Part shown: positions 8,212 through 15,921 of the stretch, one piece after another
Position numbering within the stretch: position 1 is the stretch's first letter
Layout: the number at the start of each line of letters is the position of its first letter
Assembly: GCF_014201375.1 (NCBI RefSeq)
Contig: NZ_JACHDZ010000006.1
Span: 186,001-250,000 of the forward strand
DNA from: Tunturiibacter empetritectus
GTDB taxonomy: Bacteria > Acidobacteriota > Terriglobia > Terriglobales > Acidobacteriaceae
Length of the DNA stretch: 64,000 bases
Reading direction: 5' to 3'
Notes under the pieces: generated by a model
What the model saw: the letters and a program-made list of their open reading frames with translations, nothing else
Database searches by the model: none
What the model was told of the DNA's origin: nothing
Position numbers and translations under genes: made by a program

Positions 8212-8688
8212 GTGCCGAATAGCGAACTTCTGCATACGCTCAGGAACATCACTGCTGAAAAATCAGATCGCTCCACCAGAGCGAAACGAATCGCGGATGC
8301 CATTCGCAAGGAAGGCTCCTGGCGTTGGGTGGGGATCTATGATGTCGACTTCGAGCGTGGCCTGGTCGTGAATATCGCGTGGAGTGGATACTCCGCGCCG
8401 TCTCATCCCGCTTTTCCAATTACGCAGGGTCTCACCGCGAGAGCGATTGCCGGAATAAGAACGGTCAACGCCGGAAATGTGGCCGATGACTCGGGCTACA
8501 TGACCACGTTCGACAGCACACGGGCGGAGATTATCGTTCCGGTTCTTGCCCATGGACACGGCGATCGCGTGATCGGGACCCTGGATGTGGAGAGCGAACA
8601 CCTGAATGCCTTCGATGCAGAGGCGCAGGCGCTGCTCGAAGAGTGTGCCCGCGTGCTCGAAGCGTTTTGGGCTGAGGCCAGACGGTAG
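8212..8688 (+). CDS. GAF domain protein
   Basis: A 158-residue single GAF domain, starting at GTG. It resembles the free methionine-(R)-sulfoxide reductase (fRMsr) subgroup in length and in the segments WRWVGIYDVDFERGLVVNIAWSG, GLTARAIAGIRTVNAGNVADD and AEIIVPVLAHGHGDRVIGTLDVES. However, none of the catalytic cysteines of fRMsr is present (the protein has only one Cys, at EECARVLE near the end), so it is more likely a ligand-binding or sensor GAF module than a reductase. It may work with the upstream XRE regulator; that is inference from proximity. Confidence 0.75.
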   Translation: MPNSELLHTLRNITAEKSDRSTRAKRIADAIRKEGSWRWVGIYDVDFERGLVVNIAWSGYSAPSHPAFPITQGLTARAIAGIRTVNAGNVADDSGYMTTFDSTRAEIIVPVLAHGHGDRVIGTLDVESEHLNAFDAEAQALLEECARVLEAFWAEARR

Positions 8689-8723
8689 CGCCTCTGTTTT
8701 ACGTGCAGCCGCAAAGGGCGGGG

Positions 8724-8789
8724 AGCAAGTCAGCGAGTTAGCAAGTCAACAGCGATTCAGTACAACTCCCGCTGACTCGCTGACTTGCT
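8724..8789. terminator. Inverted repeat between convergent genes, probable bidirectional terminator
   Basis: The arms agcaagtcagcgagt (8724-8738) and actcgctgacttgct (8775-8789) are perfect 15-bp reverse complements with a 36-bp loop. A second perfect palindrome, aactggctggccagtt, follows at 8790-8805. They sit between the stop of the GAF gene and the stop of the leftward rhomboid gene. No T-run follows, so termination is only inferred. Confidence 0.5.
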
Positions 8790-8813
8790 AAACTGGCTGG
8801 CCAGTTGACTCGC

Positions 8814-9707
8814 CTATCGCAGCTTGGCAATGAAGTACGCAAAGAGAATTAGCGCGAACGTGGCGGCAGCGAACGTGAGCTTCTGTCGCGCGAGGTAGCG
8901 GGTCCGACCGGAGGTCATGCGTGGCACCAAAGGAACCCCGAGCGCGAGTCCGGTCAGGAAGCCACCGATGTGAGCGTGGTTGTCGATCCGCACAATGCTG
9001 GTAAAGTTCGCGCCGAGGCCGATGATGAGGTTCAATATCGCAAACTGAATTACAGAGCGTCGGAGGCGGTTCAACTCAAATGCCGGAATGGGCAATTTCT
9101 TATTCGACAGCAACACAATGAGAATCCCAGCGATCCCGAAGACTGCACCCGAAGCTCCCGCACCCACCGAATCATACCCAGAATAGAGCAGTTTGTAGAG
9201 CAGGTTTAACAGGCCTCCGGCTGCGCCTGAAGATCCGTATTCGTGAAAAAACACACTGGTAAACAGACCAAGCAGATTACCAGCGACACCGGTAATCACA
9301 TAGACCGCGATCAGGCCGAAGGGGCCAAGCAGTGGCTCGCCCAGCAGACCGAGGTTCCACAGACACCACATGTTGGTCGCGATGTGCAGCAGACCGACAT
9401 GAACAAACGTCGCAGTGAGCAAACGATACCACTGGCCGTGCAGGATCAGCTCCGGGCTGGTCGCGCCAAAATAGAGCAGCTGATAAGGCGTCGGGCTACT
9501 GGGCGAGACGCCGCGGAAGATCATGTAGCAGAAGACGGTGATGTTGATGCCGAGCAGGATGTAGGTGCCGGGGGTGGCCAAGATATTCCAACCGCGCTCA
9601 CGGGAGTTGGGACGTGAGGCCTCGCGCTCGTAGTCGGGGATCGGCTGAGCGGGGATACCGTCGGTGTGCGGCGGCAGGACTTCGCCTTCAGGGGTGGGGA
9701 AGGACAT
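8814..9707 (-). CDS. Rhomboid-family intramembrane serine protease
   Basis: A 297-residue integral membrane protein. A cytoplasmic N-terminus of about 45 residues precedes six or seven hydrophobic segments. Rhomboid signatures are FVHVGLLHIATNM (His103, His108, Asn112), the nucleophile motif GAGASGAVFG with Ser186, and NHAHIGGF with the catalytic His246. It should cleave transmembrane substrates within the inner membrane. The substrate is not evident from neighbours. The ATG start follows immediately after the hydrophilic leader region and no better start is seen. Confidence 0.92.
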   Translation of the reverse strand: MSFPTPEGEVLPPHTDGIPAQPIPDYEREASRPNSRERGWNILATPGTYILLGINITVFCYMIFRGVSPSSPTPYQLLYFGATSPELILHGQWYRLLTATFVHVGLLHIATNMWCLWNLGLLGEPLLGPFGLIAVYVITGVAGNLLGLFTSVFFHEYGSSGAAGGLLNLLYKLLYSGYDSVGAGASGAVFGIAGILIVLLSNKKLPIPAFELNRLRRSVIQFAILNLIIGLGANFTSIVRIDNHAHIGGFLTGLALGVPLVPRMTSGRTRYLARQKLTFAAATFALILFAYFIAKLR

Positions 9708-9821
9708 GATGTTGTACTACGCTATCAAATGCGGAGGAGGCAGTGGTGAATTGTTCGCCGTAATCAGAAGCCGCCGCAGGTGGTCAGCGCGGGGCGGCCA
9801 ACAAAGAGCCCACAACTCTGT

Positions 9822-10313
9822 TCAGGCAGCGTCCTTCGTAAAGCGGTCACGGAGGTCCGCGGGGATCCGCTGCTGGACGATACCGCCGATAAAGCCGGGA
9901 AGCGGGGTCGCAATCGCAACCAGCACCCAGAGGAGCGTCGAAAAGACAAGGCCGACGATCGCGACTGCCTCAAGCGAGACGGCAACGGCATGGGCCTGGT
10001 TCAGATGGACCCGAACGGTGTTGATATGCGTGACAACCTCAACCCGGTGAATGACTACGGCAGCCAGCAGAAACGCAACAATCGAAAGGGAGCTGACGCT
10101 GATCAGGAGAACATCGATGGTGCGGGCGATGCGCTGGCGGCGGCGGCAGTGGCTGCAATCGGAGAGGTGCTGGTCATAGTCCGTGCGCATGGCCGGAGAC
10201 AGACCCGAGATGTCGTAGCGCCAACCGGAGAGGATATCCCCCACCACCTGATCGATGCAACCTCGGCTATGGGTTCTGCGGTTCACTGGAAATGCTAACG
10301 CTGTTTTTTTCAT
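9822..10313 (-). CDS. Small membrane protein with zinc-finger-like (anti-sigma-type) motif
   Basis: A 163-residue protein. The N-terminal part holds CIDQVVGDI and then HLSDCSHCRRRQ, an H-x3-C-x2-C arrangement like the zf-HC2 domain of anti-sigma factors. Two transmembrane segments follow (about 67-88 and 110-140), and a short cytoplasmic tail ends in RDRFTKDAA. No sigma factor gene lies next to it, so an anti-sigma role is only a suggestion from the motif. It runs in the same direction as the rhomboid gene, 114 bp upstream of it. Confidence 0.6.
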   Translation of the reverse strand: MKKTALAFPVNRRTHSRGCIDQVVGDILSGWRYDISGLSPAMRTDYDQHLSDCSHCRRRQRIARTIDVLLISVSSLSIVAFLLAAVVIHRVEVVTHINTVRVHLNQAHAVAVSLEAVAIVGLVFSTLLWVLVAIATPLPGFIGGIVQQRIPADLRDRFTKDAA

Positions 10314-10419
10314 CGGTTTATAGTCACCATTCTATCTTGTTTGATAGCTCGATGAAAGGAAAGGATTCATCGAATCGTAACCGTTGGAGTACCCTCACTA
10401 AGCGCCTGAAAATGCAGAA

Positions 10420-11487
10420 CTAAAGCGTGATTGGATCGAGCGGAACAGACTGTCCGGCCAGAACAATCCGGTTACCGAGCAGCGTAGGCTGGTTACCCAG
10501 TGCCTGTTCGGCAGAAAGTCGCGCCAGCTCAGGGGCGTTATTGGACTCGGAGAGGTGCCCGAGGACGATCCACGATGCGCCGCCGTCATAGTCCTTCTGG
10601 AGAAACTCAGCCGTCGCGTTATTGGACAGATGGCCGACCCGCGACAGAACGCGCTGTTTGACCGACCACGGATACGGGCCGTCGCGCAACATCTCGAGAT
10701 CGTGGTTCGACTCCAGCAGCAGCACGTCGATGCGCTTGAGAGCAGACTTGACGTTGGGGGGCATGTAGCCAAGATCGGTCGCCAGCGCCATGCGGATACC
10801 CTCGGCCTCAAAGACAAAGCCGCAGGGGTCGGCCGCATCGTGCGGAATGGTGAAGGGGGTGATGTCGATGTCGCCGATAGAGAATTGCGTGCCGGCGCGG
10901 AAGTACTCAACGGCGGGAAGGTGCGTAGGATCTACCTTCTGCTCGGCCCTTTGTGCGGGCTCCGGGCTGCAGAGCTCCTCCTCATCCGGGTCGACGGGCA
11001 GCTCGAGGGTAACATTTGGATCGTCGGAACGGTTGAGCGCAGCGACCTCGGCAGAGACACTGGCGATCGCCTCCGACTGCGCGGCAAGCTGGGCAGCCAG
11101 GCCCGCAGTCTGGATACAAGTCGAAGTGTTCGCGGCAATAGCGGTGGCGCGGGCTTCCTTCTCGCGCTGCACATGATCGAGCCACTTAGCGTAGGTCATC
11201 GTGGTGCGCGGGGTCAGCATGCGAACCCAGGCGCGGTGGGTCGGCTCGGTGAAGAAGACAGGAATCTTCAGGCGGCGCGCGAGGACAGCAAGCCCCGCGA
11301 TGTGGTCCTGATGCTCGTGCGTGACGAGGATAGCGTCGAGCCGGGCGGGGTCTTCCCCGGCGACGGCCATGCGCCGCAGAAGTTCGCGGCAGCAGAGGCC
11401 CGCATCGACCAGAACGCGTGTCCGGGAGCTGGCGATGACGGTGCTGTTGCCTTTGGATCCGGAGGCGAGCACTGTCATACGCATCAT
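10420..11487 (-). CDS. Metallo-beta-lactamase-fold hydrolase (YycJ/WalJ-like) with a large insertion
   Basis: A 355-residue protein. The N-terminus MMRMTVLASGSKGNSTVI and the metal-binding HEHQDH at 57-62 are those of YycJ/WalJ-type MBL hydrolases, which act on nucleic acids or in cell-wall/DNA coordination in other bacteria. The C-terminal half keeps TIPHDAADPCGFVFE, ALATDLGY, LLLESNHDLEML and VLGHLSESNN. Between about residues 94 and 190 there is an Ala/Glu-rich segment not found in the usual ~260-residue protein. Start ATG 11487 was chosen because the family begins with this Met-rich strand; the frame is open to 11556. It is last in a leftward set with hbd, maoC and a small gene. Confidence 0.85.
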   Translation of the reverse strand: MMRMTVLASGSKGNSTVIASSRTRVLVDAGLCCRELLRRMAVAGEDPARLDAILVTHEHQDHIAGLAVLARRLKIPVFFTEPTHRAWVRMLTPRTTMTYAKWLDHVQREKEARATAIAANTSTCIQTAGLAAQLAAQSEAIASVSAEVAALNRSDDPNVTLELPVDPDEEELCSPEPAQRAEQKVDPTHLPAVEYFRAGTQFSIGDIDITPFTIPHDAADPCGFVFEAEGIRMALATDLGYMPPNVKSALKRIDVLLLESNHDLEMLRDGPYPWSVKQRVLSRVGHLSNNATAEFLQKDYDGGASWIVLGHLSESNNAPELARLSAEQALGNQPTLLGNRIVLAGQSVPLDPITL

Positions 11488-11542
11488 CCCGTTAGGATAC
11501 GCCGATTGGTTGTGAGTATGTCGCCCGGGTAACCAGATTGGT

Positions 11543-11692
11543 TCGGGCGTTCGCACGCCTTTTTAAAGCTTGGCCCGATCCTCCGATGGTCGGCATAAGA
11601 TTCTGTTCGCGACCAACGGGAGCGCCAACCGAAGGGGTATATAAGTCACGAAGTGACCGCCGCCCGCGCAGGGCGCCCGTCCGGCAGGACAG
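11543..11692 (+). repeat. Dispersed repeat family A, copy 2 (left terminal arm missing)
   Basis: Starting with cgggcgttcgcacgccttttt, here 11545-11565, this copy then shares aaagctt, gaccaacgggagcg, ccaaccgaaggggt, tcacgaagtga and the terminal arm cccgtccggcaggac with copy 3 at 46671-46853. The short hairpin ggcgttcgcacgcc followed by T5 looks like a terminator on the plus strand. It ends 4 bp past the stop of the leftward gene at 11697-11936, within a presumed operon. Confidence 0.85.
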
Positions 11693-11696
11693 CTTC

Positions 11697-11936
11697 TCAA
11701 TCCTCCAGACGATGAACCGCAGCGATGTCCGAGAGCAGCGTCGAATAGCCACCGCTTCCCAGCGGAACGAAGTTGCCGTTGGGACCAGGCTCGACCTTCA
11801 GGTAAAAGACATCGGGGGTATTCTCAGACTCGAAAACGAAGAGGATCTGAGCGAGGAACCGCTCGCCGTCGGCCATCTCAAGGGTGACGACGAGGTCGAT
11901 ACTCGATTTGAGAAGAGCAAGATCCTCACTGGTCAT
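11697..11936 (-). CDS. Small conserved-looking hypothetical protein
   Basis: A 79-residue acidic soluble protein with no recognised domain. The sequence alternates hydrophobic strands and charged turns (SSIDLVVTLEMADGERFLAQILFVFE, VFYLKVEPGPNG, STLLSDIAAVHRLED), suggesting a small beta-barrel fold, perhaps a distant Sm/SH3-like fold; that is a guess. It sits 14 bp downstream of maoC in the same direction and is separated from the MBL hydrolase gene by a repeat element, so it is probably cotranscribed with hbd and maoC. Confidence 0.6.
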   Translation of the reverse strand: MTSEDLALLKSSIDLVVTLEMADGERFLAQILFVFESENTPDVFYLKVEPGPNGNFVPLGSGGYSTLLSDIAAVHRLED

Positions 11937-11950
11937 CGAAAGCTCGTTCT

Positions 11951-12409
11951 TTACTTGCCGATGGGCCGGACGGGAGCCAGGAAGTTGACGGTCGAGCGCA
12001 TCACCACTTCGTTGCGCTGGTTGAAGGCAAGCGTGCGCGTGCGGACTACACCGAACTCCTTGCGGGAGTTGGATTGGCGTACCCCGACAACCTCGATCTC
12101 AGTACGAAGCGAATCGCCCGGGCGAACCGGCTCGGTCCAGCGCATCTCTTCGACGCCTGCGCCGATCATCCCGCCGGCAACCGTGATCGACTGCACGCGA
12201 AGTCGCATGACGATCGCAGCGGTTAGCCAGCCCGAGGCCGCGAGGCCCTTGAAGAAGGAGTTTTCGCCGGCAGCCTCATCCAGGTGAAAGGGCTGCGGGT
12301 CGTACTTGCTGCCGAACTCTTTGATCTCTTCGGCAGTCACCTTGGCCTGGCCTAGCGAGTTGAACTTCTGGCCTACGTAAAAGTCTTCGTAATAAAACTC
12401 CTTGGGCAT
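11951..12409 (-). CDS. MaoC-family (R)-specific enoyl-CoA hydratase-like protein
   Basis: A 152-residue single hot-dog domain. The hydratase-2 motif appears as SKYDPQPFHLDEAAG (about 34-48), with Asp and His in catalytic positions, followed by GLAASGWLTAAIVMRL and the strand VEEMRWTEPVRPGDSLRTEIEV typical of the MaoC family. It likely hydrates enoyl-CoA or a related thioester. Together with the upstream 3-hydroxyacyl-CoA dehydrogenase, 85 bp away, it suggests a short beta-oxidation or hydroxyacyl-CoA module. The start ATG is supported by a purine-rich aggagaga stretch upstream on the minus strand. Confidence 0.87.
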   Translation of the reverse strand: MPKEFYYEDFYVGQKFNSLGQAKVTAEEIKEFGSKYDPQPFHLDEAAGENSFFKGLAASGWLTAAIVMRLRVQSITVAGGMIGAGVEEMRWTEPVRPGDSLRTEIEVVGVRQSNSRKEFGVVRTRTLAFNQRNEVVMRSTVNFLAPVRPIGK

Positions 12410-12494
12410 TGTCTCTCCTCTTCCTTTGGATGTTGCATCTTGCTTCAGGCTTCAGCTGGTCTCGTTAGTGTAGAACCGCAAGTGCCGATCTTGC

Positions 12495-13373
12495 TCATGA
12501 TGTGGGATAGGTGTAAAAGCCGCGTCCCGATTTTCGCCCAAGCCAACCGGCGTCGACCATGCGAACCAGCAGCGGGCAGGGGTTGTACTTCGGACTGCCA
12601 AGCCCATCGGCGAGGACGCGCATGATGTCGGCGCAGACGTCGAGGCCTATGAAGTCGGCGAGAGTAAGCGGGCCCATCGGATGCGCCATGCCGAGCACGA
12701 AGACCTGATCGACGGCCTCGGCAGTGGCAACGCCCTCCATCACCGAGTAGATCGCCTCGTTGATCAGCGGCATCAGCACGCGGTTTGAGATAAATCCTGC
12801 GGCATCGTTCACCTCGACCGGCGTCTTGCCAAGCTGTAGCGAGAGCGCATGGACCGCGTCGAAGGTAGCCTGTGACGTCGCGAGGCCGCGGATGACTTCC
12901 ACCAGCTGCATCACCGGCACAGGGTTGAAGAAGTGCATCCCGATCACCCGCTCCGGGCGCTTGGTCACTGCGGCAAGTTTGGTGATCGAGATGGAACTGG
13001 TGTTCGTCGCGAGGATGGCGTCGGCAGGAAGGATGCGGTCGAGGTCGCGGAAGATCTCCGACTTGATCGCAAACTTCTCCGTCGCGGCCTCGATGGCAAA
13101 GCTGCAACTGCCCAGAGCTTCGCGGTCGAGCGCGGGAGTAATGCGCGCTCTGGCCTCATCGGCCTGCTGCTGCGTGAGCTTGTTCTTCGCTACTTCGCGA
13201 GCGAGATTCTTCTCGATGGTGGCGAGCCCGCGATCCAGAAACGGCTGCTGCAGATCGTAGAGGACGACGGGAAAGCCGGAGCGGGCGCAGACGTGCGCGA
13301 TGCCGTTGCCCATGGTGCCGGCGCCGAGGATTGCAATGGTCTCAGTGGTCTTAGTGGTCTTCAAGTCGGACAT
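12495..13373 (-). CDS. hbd: 3-hydroxybutyryl-CoA (3-hydroxyacyl-CoA) dehydrogenase
   Basis: A 292-residue protein. The NAD-binding motif GAGTMGNGIAHVCA is at about 16-29, the AIEAATEKFAIKSEIF helix follows, then ATNTSSISI and the catalytic region GMHFFNPVPVMQLVEV with its His. The C-terminal domain holds DAAGFISNRVLMPLINEAI and GMAHPMGPLTLADFIGLD. Length and motifs match the short, single-function HBD rather than the fused FadB type. It oxidises (S)-3-hydroxyacyl-CoA with NAD. The MaoC gene downstream supports a place in acyl-CoA metabolism. Confidence 0.93.
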   Translation of the reverse strand: MSDLKTTKTTETIAILGAGTMGNGIAHVCARSGFPVVLYDLQQPFLDRGLATIEKNLAREVAKNKLTQQQADEARARITPALDREALGSCSFAIEAATEKFAIKSEIFRDLDRILPADAILATNTSSISITKLAAVTKRPERVIGMHFFNPVPVMQLVEVIRGLATSQATFDAVHALSLQLGKTPVEVNDAAGFISNRVLMPLINEAIYSVMEGVATAEAVDQVFVLGMAHPMGPLTLADFIGLDVCADIMRVLADGLGSPKYNPCPLLVRMVDAGWLGRKSGRGFYTYPTS

Positions 13374-13440
13374 AGAGGAGTTTCAGACGACTTCGCAGTG
13401 TAGCAGCTTGCGAGGGATGTACGGAATCAGAAGGGCCACT

Positions 13441-13482
13441 GGGCAGTGGGTCAAATTTGAAATTCGGGGCAACCTAGCTACC
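13441..13482. repeat. Flanking repeat, left side: motifs gggcagtgggtc and cctagctacc
   Basis: Motif A at 13441-13452 and motif B at 13473-13482 recur as reverse complements at 14060-14071 (gacccactaccc, one mismatch) and 14072-14081 (ggtagctagg, perfect). Together they bracket the low-GC gene at 13516-13974. They may be ends of an inserted segment or members of an intergenic repeat family. Confidence 0.5.
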
Positions 13483-13515
13483 TATAACACCGTCTTGCCG
13501 GAAGGACGGGCGTCC

Positions 13516-13974
13516 TCACAGTCGTTCTATCAAAGCTGCCCGAATTCGCTGTCCCCAAGAATCATTGCTGACGTTTAGAGCGATCCAATCCGTGCAAAGT
13601 GCTTCGAAGCCATGATCTTGCTCTACGCAGTTCGCAAAGAACCATAGAGCTTCAGACAGAGATTCCTTCGAATGCCAAGTAGTCATCACAATCTGTCCCT
13701 TAGGCTCATCAGGCATACGTTCAAGATCAAATTGGTCATGCACCCTTTCACAATCAGGTCCCCACACGCAAAGGTATGCAATCCCCCGTTCTAGTAAAAG
13801 TTTCGCTGTTTCCCTTATTTCTCCGTCAGTGACGGACGTTGCATCGATAGCGAGAAACAGGCAGAAGTGCTTTGAGACACCATCAAGAGCCGATTTGACA
13901 TTTTTCAGCGAAGACAACCCGCCAACGCAAAAACGTCGCTTGGGGTGTTCCATGTCTCGCTGCATTTCAAGCAT
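13516..13974 (-). CDS. Hypothetical protein, DUF7684-like, base composition unlike neighbours
   Basis: A 152-residue cytoplasmic protein. Segments such as KHFCLFLAIDATSVTDGEIRE, GIAYLCVWGPDCERVHDQFD, IVMTTWHSKESLSEALWFF and FEALCTDWIALNV resemble a family of uncharacterised bacterial proteins that I associate with the DUF7684 name; that name is from memory. Start ATG 13974 follows GGAGGATCCC at good spacing; the frame is open to GTG 13986. Its DNA is clearly more AT-rich than the hbd and PP2C genes beside it, and it is flanked by inverted copies of two short motifs, which suggests acquisition by transfer. Confidence 0.7.
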   Translation of the reverse strand: MLEMQRDMEHPKRRFCVGGLSSLKNVKSALDGVSKHFCLFLAIDATSVTDGEIRETAKLLLERGIAYLCVWGPDCERVHDQFDLERMPDEPKGQIVMTTWHSKESLSEALWFFANCVEQDHGFEALCTDWIALNVSNDSWGQRIRAALIERL

Positions 13975-14059
13975 GGGATCCTCCACGGCTGATGGTAGTC
14001 AATCAATGCCTTCCCGCAAAGTCACATTTTCGGCAATTTCAGTCATTCATTACAAAACC

Positions 14060-14081
14060 GACCCACTACCCGGTAGCTAGG
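14060..14081. repeat. Flanking repeat, right side
   Basis: gacccactaccc joined directly to ggtagctagg, the reverse complements of the two motifs at 13441-13482. The second motif covers the stop codon of the leftward PP2C gene at 14077-14079. Confidence 0.5.
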
Positions 14082-14916
14082 GAGCAACAGCGACCAGCAG
14101 CACGGTGATGTTGTCGTTGCCGCCGTTGCGATTGGCCGTAGTAATCAGCTCTTCGCAAGCCCTGGTGAGCGCGTCCATGGTCTGCGGCTTGGGGATCGCA
14201 GTCAGAATCTCCGCGATCTCTTCGTCGGTCACCTCGTGGGTCAGGCCATCAGACGCAAGCAAATACACGTCGTTCGCCTGCGGACGATGGCTTTGAATCT
14301 CGGGCTGCACTGTAGCCTGCGAGCCGATGGCGCGCGTGATGAGGTTGCGCATGGGCGAGTGCGCCGCCTGATCAAGGGTGATCTGCCCGGCGCGAAGCTG
14401 CTCCTCGACCAGCGAATGATCGATGGTGAGCTGCTCCAGATTGCCGCGGCGCTGGCGGTAGCAGCGGCTGTCGCCAACGTGGCCCAGCCACAGCGTAGGA
14501 GGATCGGTGACGCGGGAGTTCAGATGACTGGCCGGCGAACGACGAGTGGCTGAAGACTTGCAATTCTCCCCCTGGACCACCGGCGTGTGCAGCAGGGCGA
14601 CCAGCGTCGTACCCATGCCGTTGTACTGCCGCGACTGGCGGGACTGCTGATAGACCGCATGATTGGCCGCCTGAATCGCGGCATTCATGCGCGCCTCCGG
14701 CGTCAACGACGCTTCCAGCCCTCGCGGCGAAGAGAGATTTGCCAGGAAGGTATCGGCAGCCAGATTGCTCGCAACCTCTCCGGCGGCCGCTCCGCCCATG
14801 CCGTCGCAGACGACAAACGCCCCGATCTCCGGCGCCGCGGCGCAGGTATCTTCATTGCCCTTACGGACGCGTCCGCGGTGACTGAGCATGGCGTAGATGA
14901 GGTGAGTCGCGGACAT
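14077..14916 (-). CDS. PP2C-family serine/threonine protein phosphatase
   Basis: A 279-residue stand-alone PP2C (PPM) phosphatase. Metal-binding and catalytic motifs are all present: RVRKGNEDTC near the N-terminus, FVVCDGMGGAAAGEVAS, GMGTTLVALL, LWLGHVGDSRCYR, LLASDGLTHEVTDEEI and GGNDNITVLLV. It removes phosphate from Ser/Thr in cytoplasmic proteins with Mn/Mg and normally partners Hanks-type kinases; no kinase gene is in the window. A ~25-residue Ser/Arg-rich loop before PTLWLGHVGD is longer than usual. Start ATG 14916 puts the first strand at the family position; the frame is open to 14967. It is divergent from the DNA methyltransferase gene. Confidence 0.92.
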   Translation of the reverse strand: MSATHLIYAMLSHRGRVRKGNEDTCAAAPEIGAFVVCDGMGGAAAGEVASNLAADTFLANLSSPRGLEASLTPEARMNAAIQAANHAVYQQSRQSRQYNGMGTTLVALLHTPVVQGENCKSSATRRSPASHLNSRVTDPPTLWLGHVGDSRCYRQRRGNLEQLTIDHSLVEEQLRAGQITLDQAAHSPMRNLITRAIGSQATVQPEIQSHRPQANDVYLLASDGLTHEVTDEEIAEILTAIPKPQTMDALTRACEELITTANRNGGNDNITVLLVAVAP

Positions 14917-15021
14917 AGTAGAGCGGGGGGCCGTGTGCAGCAGAACCATCCGAAGAGAACAATACACGTCGCAGCCGAAGAGACCAAGGGTACGTTAGTG
15001 TTAGGAGCGGAGACCGTTGGC

Positions 15022-15921
15022 ATGAACCGGATCGTGCAGGGAGATAACCTCACCGTTTTGCAGTCGTTGGCAGCCGCATCCGTAGAGCTGATCTACGTCG
15101 ATCCCCCCTTCAACACCGGCAAACGACAGAGCCGCACCCAGATGAAGACCATCCGCGACGAGGCTGGCGATCGCGTCGGCTTCGGCGGCCGACGCTACCG
15201 CACCGAAGTGCTGGAGCAGCAGAGCGGAGGCGCAGGCTACGGCGACCGCTTCGACGACTTCCTCGGCTTCCTGCGGCCGCGCCTGATCGAAGCACACCGC
15301 GTCCTCTCGCCCACCGGCTCCCTCTTCTTCCACATCGACTATCGCGAGGTCCACTACTGCAAGGTCATGCTCGACGAGATCTTCGGTCGCGACTGCTTCC
15401 AGAACGAGATCATCTGGGCCTACGACTACGGCGCACGCGCCACCAAACGCTGGCCAGCCAAACACGACAACATTCTCTGGTACACCAGGGGTCCCAAGCG
15501 CTACACCTTCAACCTCAACGAGAGCGACCGTATCCCCTACATGGCGCCGGGGCTGGTCGGCGCAACGAAGGCAGCCCGCGGCAAGACCCCCACCGATGTC
15601 TGGTGGCACACCATCGTCTCGCCCACCGGCAAGGAGAAGACCGGCTACGCCACGCAAAAACCACTCGGCATCCTCGAGCGGATCGTGCGCGTCCACTCCA
15701 ACCCCGGCGATACGGTGCTCGATTTCTTTGCCGGCAGCGGAACGACTGGCGCCGCCGCAGCCAGACACGATCGCAGCTTCATCCTGGTCGACGAGAGCGC
15801 CGCAGCCATCGCCGTGATGGAGAAGCGCCTCGCACCCTACACGCCCCGGAGAGAGAACTTGCCGCTCCCCAGGGCCAGAAGATCTACCCGCGCGCCTGCT
15901 TCTCGGCGAAGTCGCCAATGA
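15022..15921 (+). CDS. Solitary beta-class DNA (adenine-N6 or cytosine-N4) methyltransferase
   Basis: A 299-residue protein with the beta-class order: the catalytic DPPF (27-30) comes first and the SAM-binding DFFAGSGTT (234-242) comes near the C-terminus, preceded by ATQKPLGILERIV. This matches the N6_N4_Mtase family (CcrM, Type III Mod and similar). The region between (PTGSLFFHIDYREVHYCKVMLDEIFG, NEIIWAYDYG) fits the family. No restriction endonuclease or specificity subunit is adjacent, so it is probably an orphan epigenetic methylase. ATG 15022 was chosen; GTG 14998 is possible. The Arg/Pro-rich C-terminal 25 residues overlap the end of the opposing gene by 38 bp. Confidence 0.88.
   Translation: MNRIVQGDNLTVLQSLAAASVELIYVDPPFNTGKRQSRTQMKTIRDEAGDRVGFGGRRYRTEVLEQQSGGAGYGDRFDDFLGFLRPRLIEAHRVLSPTGSLFFHIDYREVHYCKVMLDEIFGRDCFQNEIIWAYDYGARATKRWPAKHDNILWYTRGPKRYTFNLNESDRIPYMAPGLVGATKAARGKTPTDVWWHTIVSPTGKEKTGYATQKPLGILERIVRVHSNPGDTVLDFFAGSGTTGAAAARHDRSFILVDESAAAIAVMEKRLAPYTPRRENLPLPRARRSTRAPASRRSRQ

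Noticed and set aside
8724..8805. CRISPR-like repeats
   Set aside because: The repeated gcaagtca/gcgagtta words are few, irregular and part of one inverted repeat without spacers.
13493..13512. Fifth copy of repeat A (cttgccggaaggacgggcg)
   Set aside because: Only a short, imperfect match to the arm; too weak to separate from chance.
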